Assembly (NCBI RefSeq): GCF_003185915.1
Contig: NZ_QHLZ01000004.1
Location: 124,001-188,000, forward strand
Source: Arthrobacter psychrochitiniphilus
GTDB lineage: Bacteria; Actinomycetota; Actinomycetes; Actinomycetales; Micrococcaceae
Length of the DNA: 64,000 bases
Reading direction: 5' to 3'
Made by a program: the position numbers and the translations under genes. Positions 53,848 to 63,113 of this stretch are shown in pieces. Within the stretch, counting starts at the first letter, position 1; each line of letters starts with the position of its first letter. The notes below the pieces were generated by a model, which was not told the origin of the DNA, made no database searches, and saw only the letters and a program-made list of their open reading frames with translations.

Positions 53848-54929
53848 TGACGGCGCAGGGCACCTCCCGAGGCCGGCTCGATCCGACCGTGGGCAAGGCC
53901 CGGGCCATGGTGGGCGGCCTGCTCGGGTTGAAAACCACCGGTAAGAACCGCCCAGTCCAGAATCCGCCACTGATCCTGGTGGGCTGTAGCGGCGGCCCCG
54001 ACTCTCTGGCGCTGGCCGCCGTGTGTGCGTTTTTTGCCACGCGTGGCGAGGTGCGGGTGGGGGCCGTGGTGGTTGACCACCAGATGCAAGAAGGCAGTGC
54101 CGAGGTTGCTCAAGCCACCGCCGGGCAGTTGCGCGGGCTTGGCCTGGACCCGGTTGTGGTGCGGACCGTGGACCTAGAGCACGACGGCGCGGGCCCGGAA
54201 GCAGCTGCTCGCGCTGCCCGTTTTGGGGCACTTGAGGCGACAGCACACCAGCTGGGCGCCGATCAGGTACTTTTGGGTCACACCCTGGATGATCAGGCGG
54301 AATCCGTTTTGCTGGGGCTGGCCCGTGGCTCCGGAACCCGCTCCCTGGCCGGCATGCGTGAACGCCGCGGCATGTATGTCCGCCCCTTTTTAGGGTTGCG
54401 TCGCGATGAGACATTGGCCATATGTCAGGCCCTGGGCCTGACCCCGTGGCACGACCCCGCCAACCAAGACCCCGCCTATCTGCGAGTCCGCGTACGCAAC
54501 ACGGTGCTCCCGTTCCTCGGTGCCGAACTTGGCCCTGGTGTGGCGGCGTCGCTGGCACGCTCGGCTACGATTTTGGGTTACGACGCTGACTTCCTTGATG
54601 AACTTGCCGAAGCGGAATTTGTCACGTTGGCGCAACGCAGCACCGAATCAGGCACGGAATTCCCACAGATTGCACTGAGCGAGAACGGCCTCAGGGGACT
54701 GCCTGCGGCCCTACGGATGAGAGTGTTGGCGCTGGCCGCCGTCGAACTTGGAGGGGTGCAGCCCAGCCTTGAACGGCTGGCTGCCGCCGAAACACTGTTA
54801 GCCCGGAGCGGATCGGCCGGACCGGTGCAACTGGCCGGAAAAGTCAGTGCCTGGCGAATTTCCCGCAAGCACAGTGTTCCCCACGAAGGCGCCAGCTATG
54901 GGAAGCTTGTTCTTAAGCGCAGCAGTTGA
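53847..54929 (+). CDS. tilS: tRNA(Ile)-lysidine synthetase
   Basis: A 360-residue enzyme that converts C34 of tRNA-Ile(CAU) to lysidine so that AUA is read. The PP-loop motif is VGCSGGPDSLALAAV (about 45-59). VVVDHQMQEGSAEVA and LLGHTLDDQAESVLLGLARG (about 144-163) are ATP-pyrophosphatase family motifs, and AGMRERRGMYVRPFLGLRRDE is the TilS-specific segment. Shorter than the E. coli enzyme and lacking its C-terminal domain, as in other actinobacteria. Confidence 0.9.
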   Translation: MTAQGTSRGRLDPTVGKARAMVGGLLGLKTTGKNRPVQNPPLILVGCSGGPDSLALAAVCAFFATRGEVRVGAVVVDHQMQEGSAEVAQATAGQLRGLGLDPVVVRTVDLEHDGAGPEAAARAARFGALEATAHQLGADQVLLGHTLDDQAESVLLGLARGSGTRSLAGMRERRGMYVRPFLGLRRDETLAICQALGLTPWHDPANQDPAYLRVRVRNTVLPFLGAELGPGVAASLARSATILGYDADFLDELAEAEFVTLAQRSTESGTEFPQIALSENGLRGLPAALRMRVLALAAVELGGVQPSLERLAAAETLLARSGSAGPVQLAGKVSAWRISRKHSVPHEGASYGKLVLKRSS

Positions 54930-54993
54930 GCGCAACACGCACCAAGAAACAGCCTAAAAACCAGTACCAATCCTTCACAAACAGGAGTCATGG

Positions 54994-55545
54994 GTGGATT
55001 CACAAGACGTCCAAGCCGATCTCAAGCACGTTCTTTTTACCAAAGAACAAATCCAAACACGCGTAACCGAACTGGCCGCGCAGATTGATGCCGATTACCA
55101 GGGCCGTGATGTCCTGTTGGTGGGAGTTCTCAAGGGCGCTGTCATGATCATGGCTGATCTGTCCCGCGCCCTGCACAGCCACGTCACCATGGACTGGATG
55201 GCTGTTTCCTCCTACGGTTCCGGCACCCAGTCCTCCGGCGTTGTCCGGATCCTGAAGGACCTGGAAACCGACCTCATGGGCAAGCATGTGCTCATTGTTG
55301 AAGACATCATTGACTCGGGTCTGACTCTGTCATGGCTGCGCGCCAACCTGATGTCGCGCGGACCGGCTTCGGTGGAAATCTGCACCCTGCTGCGCAAGCC
55401 TGCCGCTGCCAAGGTTGAGATTGACGTCAAGTATGTGGGTTACGAGATCCCCAATGAATTTGTTGTGGGTTACGGTCTGGACTTTGCTGAAAAGTACCGC
55501 AACCTGGACTTCATCGGCACCCTCTCACCGCACATTTACGAATAA
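54994..55545 (+). CDS. hpt: Hypoxanthine phosphoribosyltransferase
   Basis: A 183-residue purine salvage enzyme that makes IMP/GMP from hypoxanthine/guanine and PRPP. The PRPP signature is HVLIVEDIIDSGLTLSWL (about 102-119), and the N-terminal LVGVLKGAVMIMADLSRAL loop and C-terminal YVGYEIPNEFVVGYGLDF are typical. Start GTG after CAGGAG. Follows tilS, a conserved tilS-hpt-ftsH order. Confidence 0.9.
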   Translation: MDSQDVQADLKHVLFTKEQIQTRVTELAAQIDADYQGRDVLLVGVLKGAVMIMADLSRALHSHVTMDWMAVSSYGSGTQSSGVVRILKDLETDLMGKHVLIVEDIIDSGLTLSWLRANLMSRGPASVEICTLLRKPAAAKVEIDVKYVGYEIPNEFVVGYGLDFAEKYRNLDFIGTLSPHIYE

Positions 55546-55556
55546 AGTGCACTGTG

Positions 55557-55589
55557 GCGCGCCCGTTCCCTCTATGGAAGCGGGCGCGC
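55557..55589 (+). terminator. Terminator after hpt
   Basis: GCGCGCCCGTTCC pairs with GGAAGCGGGCGCGC, leaving one bulge, followed by CCTTTT. Confidence 0.75.
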
Positions 55590-55944
55590 AACCTTTTAAG
55601 CGTTGTCGCGCCGTGACGGGCCCTGCCGCTCTAATGATGAGCACGCGAAGCACCTGCAGCGGCGTCATTGTGAAGGCTGTGCCATGGCAGCAGTCAACCA
55701 GGCGCATAAGCTCAGGGCGGCATACTCAGATAGTGGCTTTTACTCCTCGAGAGTCAATAAGCGATCCTGGAGCGAGCAACAATTGCAGAATTGCCGAATT
55801 CGTTATGCCCTCAGGGAACTAAAGGGCGATCCTGTGCGTGTAGCAAGACGAACGGTGTAAAGCTATTAGTCGGGGACGTGCCGGTAGCGTCCTGTACGAG
55901 TATGAATTGGTTGAGCGGAAGGGACGAGGCCTGGCCTCGAACAC
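55590..55944. other. Gap between hpt and ftsH: little recognisable content
   Basis: About 355 bases with lower GC than the flanks. Apart from a small ORF (55684-55860, listed separately) and possible ftsH promoter hexamers near 55895-55910, I see no tRNA, riboswitch-like pairing or repeat. Confidence 0.5.
55684..55860 (+). CDS. Possible 58-residue small protein or gene remnant
   Basis: AAGG lies seven bases before the ATG. The product is basic (MAAVNQAHKLRAAYSDSG start; SWSEQQLQNCRIRYALREL in the middle; PVRVARRTV end). The SWSEQQL stretch faintly recalls the helical leader of some HNH-type proteins, too short to claim. It could equally be noncoding. Confidence 0.2.
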   Translation: MAAVNQAHKLRAAYSDSGFYSSRVNKRSWSEQQLQNCRIRYALRELKGDPVRVARRTV

Positions 55945-58020
55945 ATGAAAGTCAAAAAACTCTTCAAGGGTCCATTTATCTGGATCATTGTGGTTGTTGT
56001 GCTCATTGGAGCCGGCCTATTTACGTTGACCGGCACAAGCCAAAGCCGCATTGGAACTTCAGATGGCCTGAGCCTGCTCAAAAATGACAAGGTTGCCTCG
56101 GCTAAGATCTTTGGTTCCGAAGGCCGAGTGGACATGATCCTCAAGGACAACTATGTCAATGCCGACGGCAAGGACCAGGGCAAAAACGTCCAGTTCTTCT
56201 ACGGCAACTACCGCGCAACCACCCTGCCGGAGGTCATTGATAACGCCAAGCTGGCGAAGTTTGATGACCAGCCTGCGTCCAATAACTTTTGGTCGAGCAT
56301 CTTCTCCCTCCTCATCCCGTTCGTCCTGATCGGTTTGATCTTCTGGTTCCTGTTCTCCCGCATGCAAGGCGGCGGGAACAAGGTCATGCAGTTCGGCAAG
56401 TCCAAGGCCAAGCTGCTCACCAAGGACCACCCGCAGGTGACCTTCAATGATGTTGCCGGTGCTGATGAAGCCGTTGAGGAACTCCACGAGATCAAGGACT
56501 TTTTGCAAAACCCCGACAAGTTCACCGCTGTGGGTGCCAAGATTCCCAAGGGCGTGCTGCTGTACGGCCCTCCCGGTACCGGCAAGACCCTGCTGGCCCG
56601 CGCCGTTGCAGGCGAAGCCAATGTGCCGTTCTACTCCATTTCAGGGTCTGACTTTGTTGAAATGTTCGTTGGTGTGGGTGCTTCCCGAGTCCGCGACCTC
56701 TTTGAGCAGGCCAAGGCTAACTCCCCGGCCATCATCTTTGTTGACGAGATCGACGCCGTTGGCCGTCACCGTGGTGCCGGCATTGGTGGCGGTAATGATG
56801 AACGCGAGCAGACCCTCAACCAGCTGCTGGTGGAAATGGACGGCTTTGACGTCAAAACCAACGTCATCTTGATCGCCGCGACCAACCGTCCCGACGTCCT
56901 GGACCCCGCGTTGCTGCGTCCGGGCCGTTTTGACCGTCAAATCCCCGTGGAGGCTCCGGACCGTTTGGGCCGCGAACAGATCCTGCGGGTGCACGCCAAG
57001 GGCAAGCCCATGGCTCCCGGTGTTGACCTGAACGCCGTTGCTAAGAAGACTCCCGGTTACACGGGTGCCGATCTGGCCAATGTGCTCAACGAGGCTGCCC
57101 TGTTGACAGCCCGCTCCAACGCCCAGCTGATCGATGACAGGGCCCTGGACGAGTCAATTGACCGCGTCATGGCAGGCCCGCAGAAGCGCACCCGCGTCAT
57201 GAAGGAACTGGAGCGCAAGATCACCGCGTACCACGAGGGTGGACACGCGTTGGTTGCCGCAGCCATGCACAACACGGCTCCGGTCACAAAGATCACCATT
57301 CTTCCGCGCGGCCGCGCCCTGGGTTACACCATGGTGGTTCCGGAGGATGACAAGTACTCAATCACCCGCAATGAACTGCTGGACCAGATGGCCTACGCCA
57401 TGGGTGGCCGTGTCGCTGAGGAGATCGTTTTCCACGATCCGTCCACTGGTGCATCAAATGATATTGAAAAGGCCACCGGAACCGCGCGCGCCATGGTCAC
57501 GCAGTACGGCATGAGCGAGCGCATTGGTGCCGTTAAGTTGGGTACGGCGGCCGGCGAACCGTTCTTGGGTGGTTCGGCAGGCCATGACAGGGACTACTCC
57601 GAAGCGGTTGCTTCCATGGTTGACGAGGAAGTCCGCAAGCTCATCGACCAGGCTCACGATGACGCGTACGAGGCTTTGATCATGAACCGTGACATCTTGG
57701 ACCGGTTGGCGCTGGAACTGCTGGAACGTGAAACGCTGAACCAGGCCGAGATTGCAAAGATCTTCATTGATCTGCGCAAGCCCGCCCAGCGTCGGGTCTG
57801 GCTGTCTAAAGAATCCCGCCCGGTCTCGGACCTGCCCCCTGTCATCACTGAAAAGGAACGCCGCGAAGCCGCAGCCGCGGGTGAGCCGAACCCTGAAACG
57901 CTCTCCCCTGAGGATCAGATCGCCAAGGCACAGCTCAGTGGAGAACTCGACGCACCCGGTAACTCTCCTGGCATCGATCTGGGCAAGGGTGACGTCCCTC
58001 AGCTCCCAGGCCAGCCCTAA
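55945..58020 (+). CDS. ftsH: ATP-dependent zinc metalloprotease FtsH
   Basis: A 691-residue membrane AAA+ protease that degrades misfolded membrane and short-lived soluble proteins. TM helices at about 10-29 and 117-137 flank an external domain. The AAA module has Walker A GPPGTGKT (208-215), Walker B IIFVDEID (263-270) and the second region of homology RPGRFDRQ (325-332); the zinc site HEGGH is at 430-434, with Asp further on in [19 protein letters not shown]. The acidic/Pro C-terminal tail is typical. The GTG of folE follows directly. Confidence 0.95.
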   Translation: MKVKKLFKGPFIWIIVVVVLIGAGLFTLTGTSQSRIGTSDGLSLLKNDKVASAKIFGSEGRVDMILKDNYVNADGKDQGKNVQFFYGNYRATTLPEVIDNAKLAKFDDQPASNNFWSSIFSLLIPFVLIGLIFWFLFSRMQGGGNKVMQFGKSKAKLLTKDHPQVTFNDVAGADEAVEELHEIKDFLQNPDKFTAVGAKIPKGVLLYGPPGTGKTLLARAVAGEANVPFYSISGSDFVEMFVGVGASRVRDLFEQAKANSPAIIFVDEIDAVGRHRGAGIGGGNDEREQTLNQLLVEMDGFDVKTNVILIAATNRPDVLDPALLRPGRFDRQIPVEAPDRLGREQILRVHAKGKPMAPGVDLNAVAKKTPGYTGADLANVLNEAALLTARSNAQLIDDRALDESIDRVMAGPQKRTRVMKELERKITAYHEGGHALVAAAMHNTAPVTKITILPRGRALGYTMVVPEDDKYSITRNELLDQMAYAMGGRVAEEIVFHDPSTGASNDIEKATGTARAMVTQYGMSERIGAVKLGTAAGEPFLGGSAGHDRDYSEAVASMVDEEVRKLIDQAHDDAYEALIMNRDILDRLALELLERETLNQAEIAKIFIDLRKPAQRRVWLSKESRPVSDLPPVITEKERREAAAAGEPNPETLSPEDQIAKAQLSGELDAPGNSPGIDLGKGDVPQLPGQP

Positions 58021-58026
58021 TCCCGG

Positions 58027-58032
58027 TAAGAT
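58027..58032 (+). promoter_or_regulatory. -10 element for leaderless folE mRNA
   Basis: TAAGAT ends seven bases before the GTG at 58040, seven bases after the ftsH stop, so folate genes may be transcribed separately from ftsH. Confidence 0.45.
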
Positions 58033-58039
58033 CGCATCC

Positions 58040-58627
58040 GTGACTGAATACGAGGATGAATACAAGGTGGACTTGCCGCGCATTGAGGCTGCTGTGCGGG
58101 AAATTCTTCTGGCCATTGGTGAAGATCCGGAGCGTAGCGGTCTGCTGGAAACACCCAAACGTGTTGCCAAGGCTTACGGTGAAGTTTTTGCCGGCATACA
58201 CCAGGACCCCGCAGCTGTTTTGGGCGTCACCTTTGACATCTCCCACGAGGAAATGGTGCTGGTCAAGGACATCCCGTTCTATTCAACCTGTGAGCACCAT
58301 CTGGTGCCGTTCCATGGCAGCGCCCACGTAGGTTACATCCCGTCGTCGGACGGGCGAGTGACGGGATTGAGCAAGCTGGCGCGTTTGGTGGATATTTATG
58401 CCAAGCGTCCACAGGTGCAAGAACGCCTCACCAGCCAGATCGCGGATGCCCTGATTGAGCATCTTAAACCTCGTGGCGCCATTGTCGTCATTGAATGTGA
58501 ACATATGTGCATGTCCATGCGTGGCGTGCGTAAACCAGGGGCCAAGACAGTCACAAGCGCTGTCCGCGGCTTGCTTCACGAACCCGCAACCCGGGCTGAA
58601 GCCATGTCCCTGATTCTCGGAAGGTAA
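58040..58627 (+). CDS. folE: GTP cyclohydrolase I
   Basis: A 195-residue enzyme making dihydroneopterin triphosphate from GTP, the first step of folate synthesis. Zinc ligands lie in [12 protein letters not shown] (about 79-90) and [17 protein letters not shown] (about 154-170), with [21 protein letters not shown] between. GTG at 58040 gives [16 protein letters not shown]; a longer in-frame ORF into ftsH is rejected. It heads folE-folP-folB-folK. Confidence 0.95.
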   Translation: MTEYEDEYKVDLPRIEAAVREILLAIGEDPERSGLLETPKRVAKAYGEVFAGIHQDPAAVLGVTFDISHEEMVLVKDIPFYSTCEHHLVPFHGSAHVGYIPSSDGRVTGLSKLARLVDIYAKRPQVQERLTSQIADALIEHLKPRGAIVVIECEHMCMSMRGVRKPGAKTVTSAVRGLLHEPATRAEAMSLILGR

Positions 58628-58638
58628 CACTAAACACC

Positions 58639-59592
58639 ATGGATTCCCTTGCTGCTGCGCCCGGGACGGGCCCGGCCACATCGCCCCTGCCCGTTCTGCG
58701 GGCCCGTAAGTCGCTGGCAACTTTTGCCGCTCTGCCCAAAGACCGTGCCGTAGTGATGGGGATCTTGAACTGCACCCCGGACTCCTTCAGCGACGGCGGT
58801 GACTATGACTCCACCGAGACCGCGATCGCCCATGGGCTGCGCATGTTTTATGGGGGAGCGGACATCATCGACGTGGGCGGTGAATCCACGCGCCCCGGTG
58901 CGGTGGAAGTCTCAGCGGCCCAGGAGCAGGAGCGCATCTTGCATGTTATTGGCACCTTGGCCAAGGCCGGTGCACTGGTGAGTGTGGATACCCGCCACGC
59001 CTCTACTGCAGCGCTGGCACTGGATGCCGGGGCAGGGATGATCAACGATGTCTCTGGCACCAACGTGCGTGAGGACATGATCTCGCTGATCGCCGAACGC
59101 CAAGTCCCGTACGTTTTGATGCACAGCCGTGGTGACTCACGCCACATGGATTCACTTACGCAGTACACGGATGTTGTGCAAGATGTGGTGGCCGAACTCG
59201 GCGAGATTCGTGAGCGTTTCTACGCCGCCGGAGTCAAGGCAGAAAATCTGATCCTGGACCCGGGCATCGGCTTCTCCAAAAATGCCGAACAAAATTGGGA
59301 ACTGCTGGCAAACCTTGACCGGGTGACGGCGTTGGGCAACAAGGTGCTGGTGGGTACCTCACGGAAGCGATTCCTTGGATCGCTCTTGACCAGTGCGGGC
59401 AAGGCCGCTGCCCCGAAAGAACGCGACGACGCCACCTCAGCCACTACGGCCTTGGCCGGTACGCAGGGCATCTGGGGCGTTAGGGTGCACGACGTCGGCG
59501 CCAGCCTTGACGCTGCAAAGGTAGCCGCACGGCTCCTGCAGGGGAAGAAAAGGCGTGAAGAGCGTCTTGCAGCCGCCGGTGCAGCACAGTGA
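58639..59592 (+). CDS. folP: Dihydropteroate synthase
   Basis: A 317-residue TIM-barrel enzyme joining p-aminobenzoate to the pterin diphosphate; target of sulfonamides. MGILNCTPDSFSDGG (about 40-54), IIDVGGESTRPGA (about 75-87), VLMHSRGDSRHM and ILDPGIGFSKN are the substrate loops. A ~35-residue N-terminal extension precedes the fold. Its stop overlaps the folB GTG (GTGA). Confidence 0.95.
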   Translation: MDSLAAAPGTGPATSPLPVLRARKSLATFAALPKDRAVVMGILNCTPDSFSDGGDYDSTETAIAHGLRMFYGGADIIDVGGESTRPGAVEVSAAQEQERILHVIGTLAKAGALVSVDTRHASTAALALDAGAGMINDVSGTNVREDMISLIAERQVPYVLMHSRGDSRHMDSLTQYTDVVQDVVAELGEIRERFYAAGVKAENLILDPGIGFSKNAEQNWELLANLDRVTALGNKVLVGTSRKRFLGSLLTSAGKAAAPKERDDATSATTALAGTQGIWGVRVHDVGASLDAAKVAARLLQGKKRREERLAAAGAAQ

Positions 59593-59996
59593 GCGTGCTT
59601 GACACGATCCGCTTGACGAGAGTTACGGCCATTGGGTACCACGGTGTTTTTGAGCATGAGAAAAGGGACGGGCAACCGTTCATCACCGACGCCGTCCTGC
59701 ACATGGATGTGGGTGCGGCCGCTGCCACGGATGACTTGTCCAAGACGGCAGATTATGGCGCCGTGGCAGAAGCCATCGTGGCTGTAGTGACAGGTGAGGC
59801 CTTTGACCTGATTGAAACGCTGAGTGTGTGCTTGGCCGAGAAGATTTTGGCTGACTTTCCCGTGGTTCAGGCTGTTGAAGTGACAGTTCACAAGCCCAAG
59901 GCCCCCATCCAGGTGCCGTTTGGGGATGTCAGCATCACTGTTTTCCGTACCCGTGAATCGGTGCAGCCCGCCACCACGGCCGTGGAGAGCTCATGA
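59589..59996 (+). CDS. folB: Dihydroneopterin aldolase
   Basis: A 135-residue enzyme that cleaves dihydroneopterin to the hydroxymethyl pterin. The fold begins TIRLTRVTAIGYHGVFEHEK (Tyr/His/Gly-Val-x-Glu loop, about 3-22); the catalytic Lys lies in VTVHKPKAPIQVPFGDVSIT near 100. Start GTG overlaps folP, stop overlaps folK. Confidence 0.9.
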   Translation: MSVLDTIRLTRVTAIGYHGVFEHEKRDGQPFITDAVLHMDVGAAAATDDLSKTADYGAVAEAIVAVVTGEAFDLIETLSVCLAEKILADFPVVQAVEVTVHKPKAPIQVPFGDVSITVFRTRESVQPATTAVESS

Positions 59997-60517
59997 GCGC
60001 CACCCGTGTGCTGACCCGGGCCATTTTGGCTCTTGGCAGCAACCTCGGTGAACGCGAAGGTACTTTGCAAAGCGCCGTGGGTGATCTTGTGGACCGCCCC
60101 GAAGTGCGGCTGCAAAACGTTTCTCCCGTGGTGTCCACGAAGCCTGTTGGCGGGCCGGCCGGGCAGCCGGACTTCCTGAACATGGTTATTGCCGTGGAGA
60201 CAACGCTGACCTCCCGGGAACTTTTGGCACACTGCCAGGCTGTGGAAAGCCTTCATCACCGCACCCGTGAGGTGCGTTGGGGCGCCCGCACTCTAGACGT
60301 TGACATCATCATTTACGGGGACGAGCAAAGCTCAGACCCGGTGCTGACGCTGCCGCACCCGCGTGCGGGCGAAAGAGCGTTTGTGCTCTACCCCTGGTCA
60401 CTCATGGACCCCAACGCCACCCTAGTGGGCGAATCTGTGGCGCAACTGGCCCAGTCCGCTCCTGACATGGCAGGGATTTTCCATGTGCCAGATGAACCCG
60501 CAGCACTGGCACCTTAG
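59993..60517 (+). CDS. folK: 2-amino-4-hydroxy-6-hydroxymethyldihydropteridine diphosphokinase
   Basis: A 174-residue pyrophosphokinase activating the pterin for FolP. LALGSNLGEREGTLQSAV at the N-terminus, GGPAGQPDFLNMVIAVETTL, HHRTREVRWGARTLDVDIII (about 88-107, ATP/Mg site) and LTLPHPRAGERAFVL are the family motifs. It ends the coupled folP-folB-folK run. Confidence 0.95.
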   Translation: MSATRVLTRAILALGSNLGEREGTLQSAVGDLVDRPEVRLQNVSPVVSTKPVGGPAGQPDFLNMVIAVETTLTSRELLAHCQAVESLHHRTREVRWGARTLDVDIIIYGDEQSSDPVLTLPHPRAGERAFVLYPWSLMDPNATLVGESVAQLAQSAPDMAGIFHVPDEPAALAP

Positions 60518-60602
60518 CAGTTTCCCTAAGGCTACGAATTCCCAACGGCCCAAAAACCAGTACGGTTAAATAAGTAGTCACCAATGAAGCGATGAGGCAA
60601 CA

Positions 60603-61118
60603 ATGAGAAGCACGATGCGGACTATCAGGCCCGCGTGGTTGGTAGGCGTAGCTATTGTTTTGGCTGTCCTTGCCTGGGTGGGTACGGAACTTACGTCCCG
60701 GGCCAGCCTGGCCCTTCCTGTGCTGCCGCTGAGCTCGCTGATCACCATGGGCTTGATATCCGTGGTCTGCCTCATTCTGGGCCTGAAGGTGCGCCGTTGG
60801 CGTGACGGCAAGCGGGAAAAAGCACTCGATCCGTTGTTGGCTGCCCGGACAGTGATCTTGGCGCAGGCCTGCGCCTATGCTGGTGCCGTACTTTTCGGCT
60901 GGCATGCCGGCATCCTCATCAACCAGCTGCCAACTATTGCCATGCGCAGCGATCTTTCGATTATCTGGGTCATGGTGGCCCACTTGGCCGGCGGGCTCGT
61001 CATGGTGGCCATCGGTGTGATGGTGGAGCGTTTTTGCAAGGTGCCGCCGGAAGACAACGAACCCGGCACCACCACCCGGCCCAAGCGTGAAGCACAGGGG
61101 GAGGAAGGGTTTGCCTAA
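60603..61118 (+). CDS. DUF3180 membrane protein
   Basis: A 171-residue protein with four TM helices (about 10-30, 42-62, 83-103, 115-138) and the family N-terminus TMRTIRPAWLVGVAIVLAVL. The C-terminus is charged and cytoplasmic. Typically encoded after folK in actinobacteria; no known function. Overlaps the next gene's TTG start. Confidence 0.85.
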   Translation: MRSTMRTIRPAWLVGVAIVLAVLAWVGTELTSRASLALPVLPLSSLITMGLISVVCLILGLKVRRWRDGKREKALDPLLAARTVILAQACAYAGAVLFGWHAGILINQLPTIAMRSDLSIIWVMVAHLAGGLVMVAIGVMVERFCKVPPEDNEPGTTTRPKREAQGEEGFA

Positions 61119-61632
61119 ATCTCAGAGCCACTCAATTGATCCTGAGGGCGTGGTTTTTCTTCCTGTCTCCGGGAAACTCGTAATTGCCCGTTTCATCACC
61201 GCGGTAATCGGGGCTTTGCTAGTCCTGGCCATCACGGCCGTACCGCTGATCCTGCACCGCAGCGGAGTTTGGGCCGGTTATCCGGCCTGGTTGGCGTGGC
61301 TGGCTCCGATCATTGTGGTGGTGATTCTTCTCTGGGAAATGATTCTTATTCCACGCCAGGTGCGGGCCATCGGCTATGCCGAACGGGACGATGATCTGCT
61401 TATCCGTGGCGGGATCATGTTCCGCCGGGTCATGGTGGTTCCCTACGGGCGCATGCAATATGTGGATGTCACCATGGGGCCCTTGGAACGCATGCTGGGT
61501 TTGAGCACCATTCATTTGCATACCGCCTCGCCCGGGACCAATGCGCTCCTCAACGGGCTGCCGGCAGCCGAGGCCGGGCGCCTGAGAGAACAGTTATCGG
61601 CCCGCGGTGAGGCGAAACTGGCCGGCTTGTGA
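61111..61632 (+). CDS. Bacterial PH-domain (bPH2, YdbS-like) membrane protein
   Basis: A 173-residue protein with two TM helices (about 23-45, 55-80) and a C-terminal bPH2 domain (about 85-165) containing LLIRGGIMFRRVMVVPYGRM and LERMLGLSTIHLHTASPG. TTG 61111 follows GGAGGAAG and overlaps the DUF3180 stop. Coupled to a larger bPH2 protein (GTGA overlap), the usual YdbS/YdbT pair. Confidence 0.85.
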   Translation: MPKSQSHSIDPEGVVFLPVSGKLVIARFITAVIGALLVLAITAVPLILHRSGVWAGYPAWLAWLAPIIVVVILLWEMILIPRQVRAIGYAERDDDLLIRGGIMFRRVMVVPYGRMQYVDVTMGPLERMLGLSTIHLHTASPGTNALLNGLPAAEAGRLREQLSARGEAKLAGL

Positions 61633-63113
61633 GCGAACAATTCTTCCAAGAGCAGCCCTTTCGTACGGACGCGCCGGAGCAATGGCATCGGGTTCATCCC
61701 GTCTCACCCTTGGTCCGCGGCTGGGTGGCAGTTGTTGCCGTCATGTTTGTCTTTGGCCGAAACTCGCTGGACTCGATATTTTCCGGCGACGGGATTGAAG
61801 GTGCCTTGCCCACTCCTGGCGGCATGGCGTTTTTGATCATGGTGCTTGTGGTGGCTGCCTCTGCTGTGATCTTTGGCCTGGCGTTCTTCTTATCCTGGCG
61901 TTTTACCCGCTACCAGGTCACCGATGATCACGTGCACATCAACTCCGGTGTGGTGTTCCGTCAGCAGCGCCGAGCCCGCATTGACAGGGTGCAGGCTATT
62001 GATGTGGTCCAACCCCTGCTGGCGCGGGCCTTTGGCTTGGCGGAGCTGAAATTTGATGTGGCCGACGGCGGGAAGTCGGCCATGCGCTTGTCCTTCCTTA
62101 AGCTGGCGGAGGCCAAGCGGCTCCGGGCCGCGATTCTGGCCCGTGCGGCAGGCCTGTCCGTTGACCCTCTGGCACCGACCGAGGTGGCGGAGGCGCCGGA
62201 AAGTCACGTTCTAGCCCTGAAACCGGCCAGAATTATTGGCGCCGCCGTGTTCAGCGGGACCACGGTTACCGCCCTGCTGGTGGTGGGTGCCGTGGTGGTA
62301 GCTACTGTGTGGAGCGGTGAGCTCGGTATTTTAGTTGCTGCCGTGCCCTTGTTCATTGGGTTGGCAGCCTCTTACTGGAAAGCCATCACAGGTGACTTTA
62401 ACTTCCGGATTGCACTCTCACCTGATGGCATCCGCCTGCACTACGGCCTGTTGGAAACGAGAGCTCAGACCATTCCGCCGGGCCGGATCCAAGCGGTTGG
62501 TATTAGCCAGGGGCCCATGTGGCGCCCCTTTGGCTGGTACAAGGTTCATGTGAACGTGGCCGGTTATGGGGCCGATTCCTCGGATCATGGCTCACGGACC
62601 GTCATGCTCCCGGCCGGAACATTAGCCGAAGTCATGGCCGTGCTGGGACTGGTATTTCCGGACCCCGGCGTGGAAAATCCCTTCGAGGTGTTTACCGCAG
62701 GGCTCAAGGGCCCCGGTAATAGGGAGGGCTTTGTGCATTCCCCGCCCTCCGCCCGCTGGCTCGATCCCTTTGCCTGGCGTTATAACGCTTTCCGGGCCAC
62801 CCAAACGGCCCTGTTGTGCCGCCATGGCAGGATCGTCCGGCGTTTGCAGGTGGTGCCGCATGAGCGGACCCAATCCCTCGGTCTGCACCAAGGCCCGCTC
62901 ATGGCGGTGTTGGGCCTGGCCAGCTTCGAACTGCATTCCACTGTTGGCCCCATCAGGCCTTTGGTCCGTCACATGTCAGTTGCCAACTCATTGGCACTCT
63001 TTAATGAACAAGCCGCCCGCGCGGCAACCGCACGCCGGATCCACCGTGACGAGAAATGGCTCGCATCCGCGGCACCACAAGAACTCCCTGAGGAGACGGA
63101 AAATGGCGATTAA
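61629..63113 (+). CDS. Multi-bPH2-domain membrane protein (YdbT-like)
   Basis: A 494-residue protein with TM pairs near 30-95 and 200-250 and three bPH2 repeats (about 97-170, 255-345, 390-470). The repeats share strand patterns such as VFRQQRRARIDRVQAIDVVQ, GLLETRAQTIPPGRIQAVGI and LCRHGRIVRRLQVVPHERTQ. Start GTG overlaps the smaller bPH2 gene's stop. Function unknown; probably a membrane-associated complex with its partner. Confidence 0.85.
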   Translation: MSEQFFQEQPFRTDAPEQWHRVHPVSPLVRGWVAVVAVMFVFGRNSLDSIFSGDGIEGALPTPGGMAFLIMVLVVAASAVIFGLAFFLSWRFTRYQVTDDHVHINSGVVFRQQRRARIDRVQAIDVVQPLLARAFGLAELKFDVADGGKSAMRLSFLKLAEAKRLRAAILARAAGLSVDPLAPTEVAEAPESHVLALKPARIIGAAVFSGTTVTALLVVGAVVVATVWSGELGILVAAVPLFIGLAASYWKAITGDFNFRIALSPDGIRLHYGLLETRAQTIPPGRIQAVGISQGPMWRPFGWYKVHVNVAGYGADSSDHGSRTVMLPAGTLAEVMAVLGLVFPDPGVENPFEVFTAGLKGPGNREGFVHSPPSARWLDPFAWRYNAFRATQTALLCRHGRIVRRLQVVPHERTQSLGLHQGPLMAVLGLASFELHSTVGPIRPLVRHMSVANSLALFNEQAARAATARRIHRDEKWLASAAPQELPEETENGD

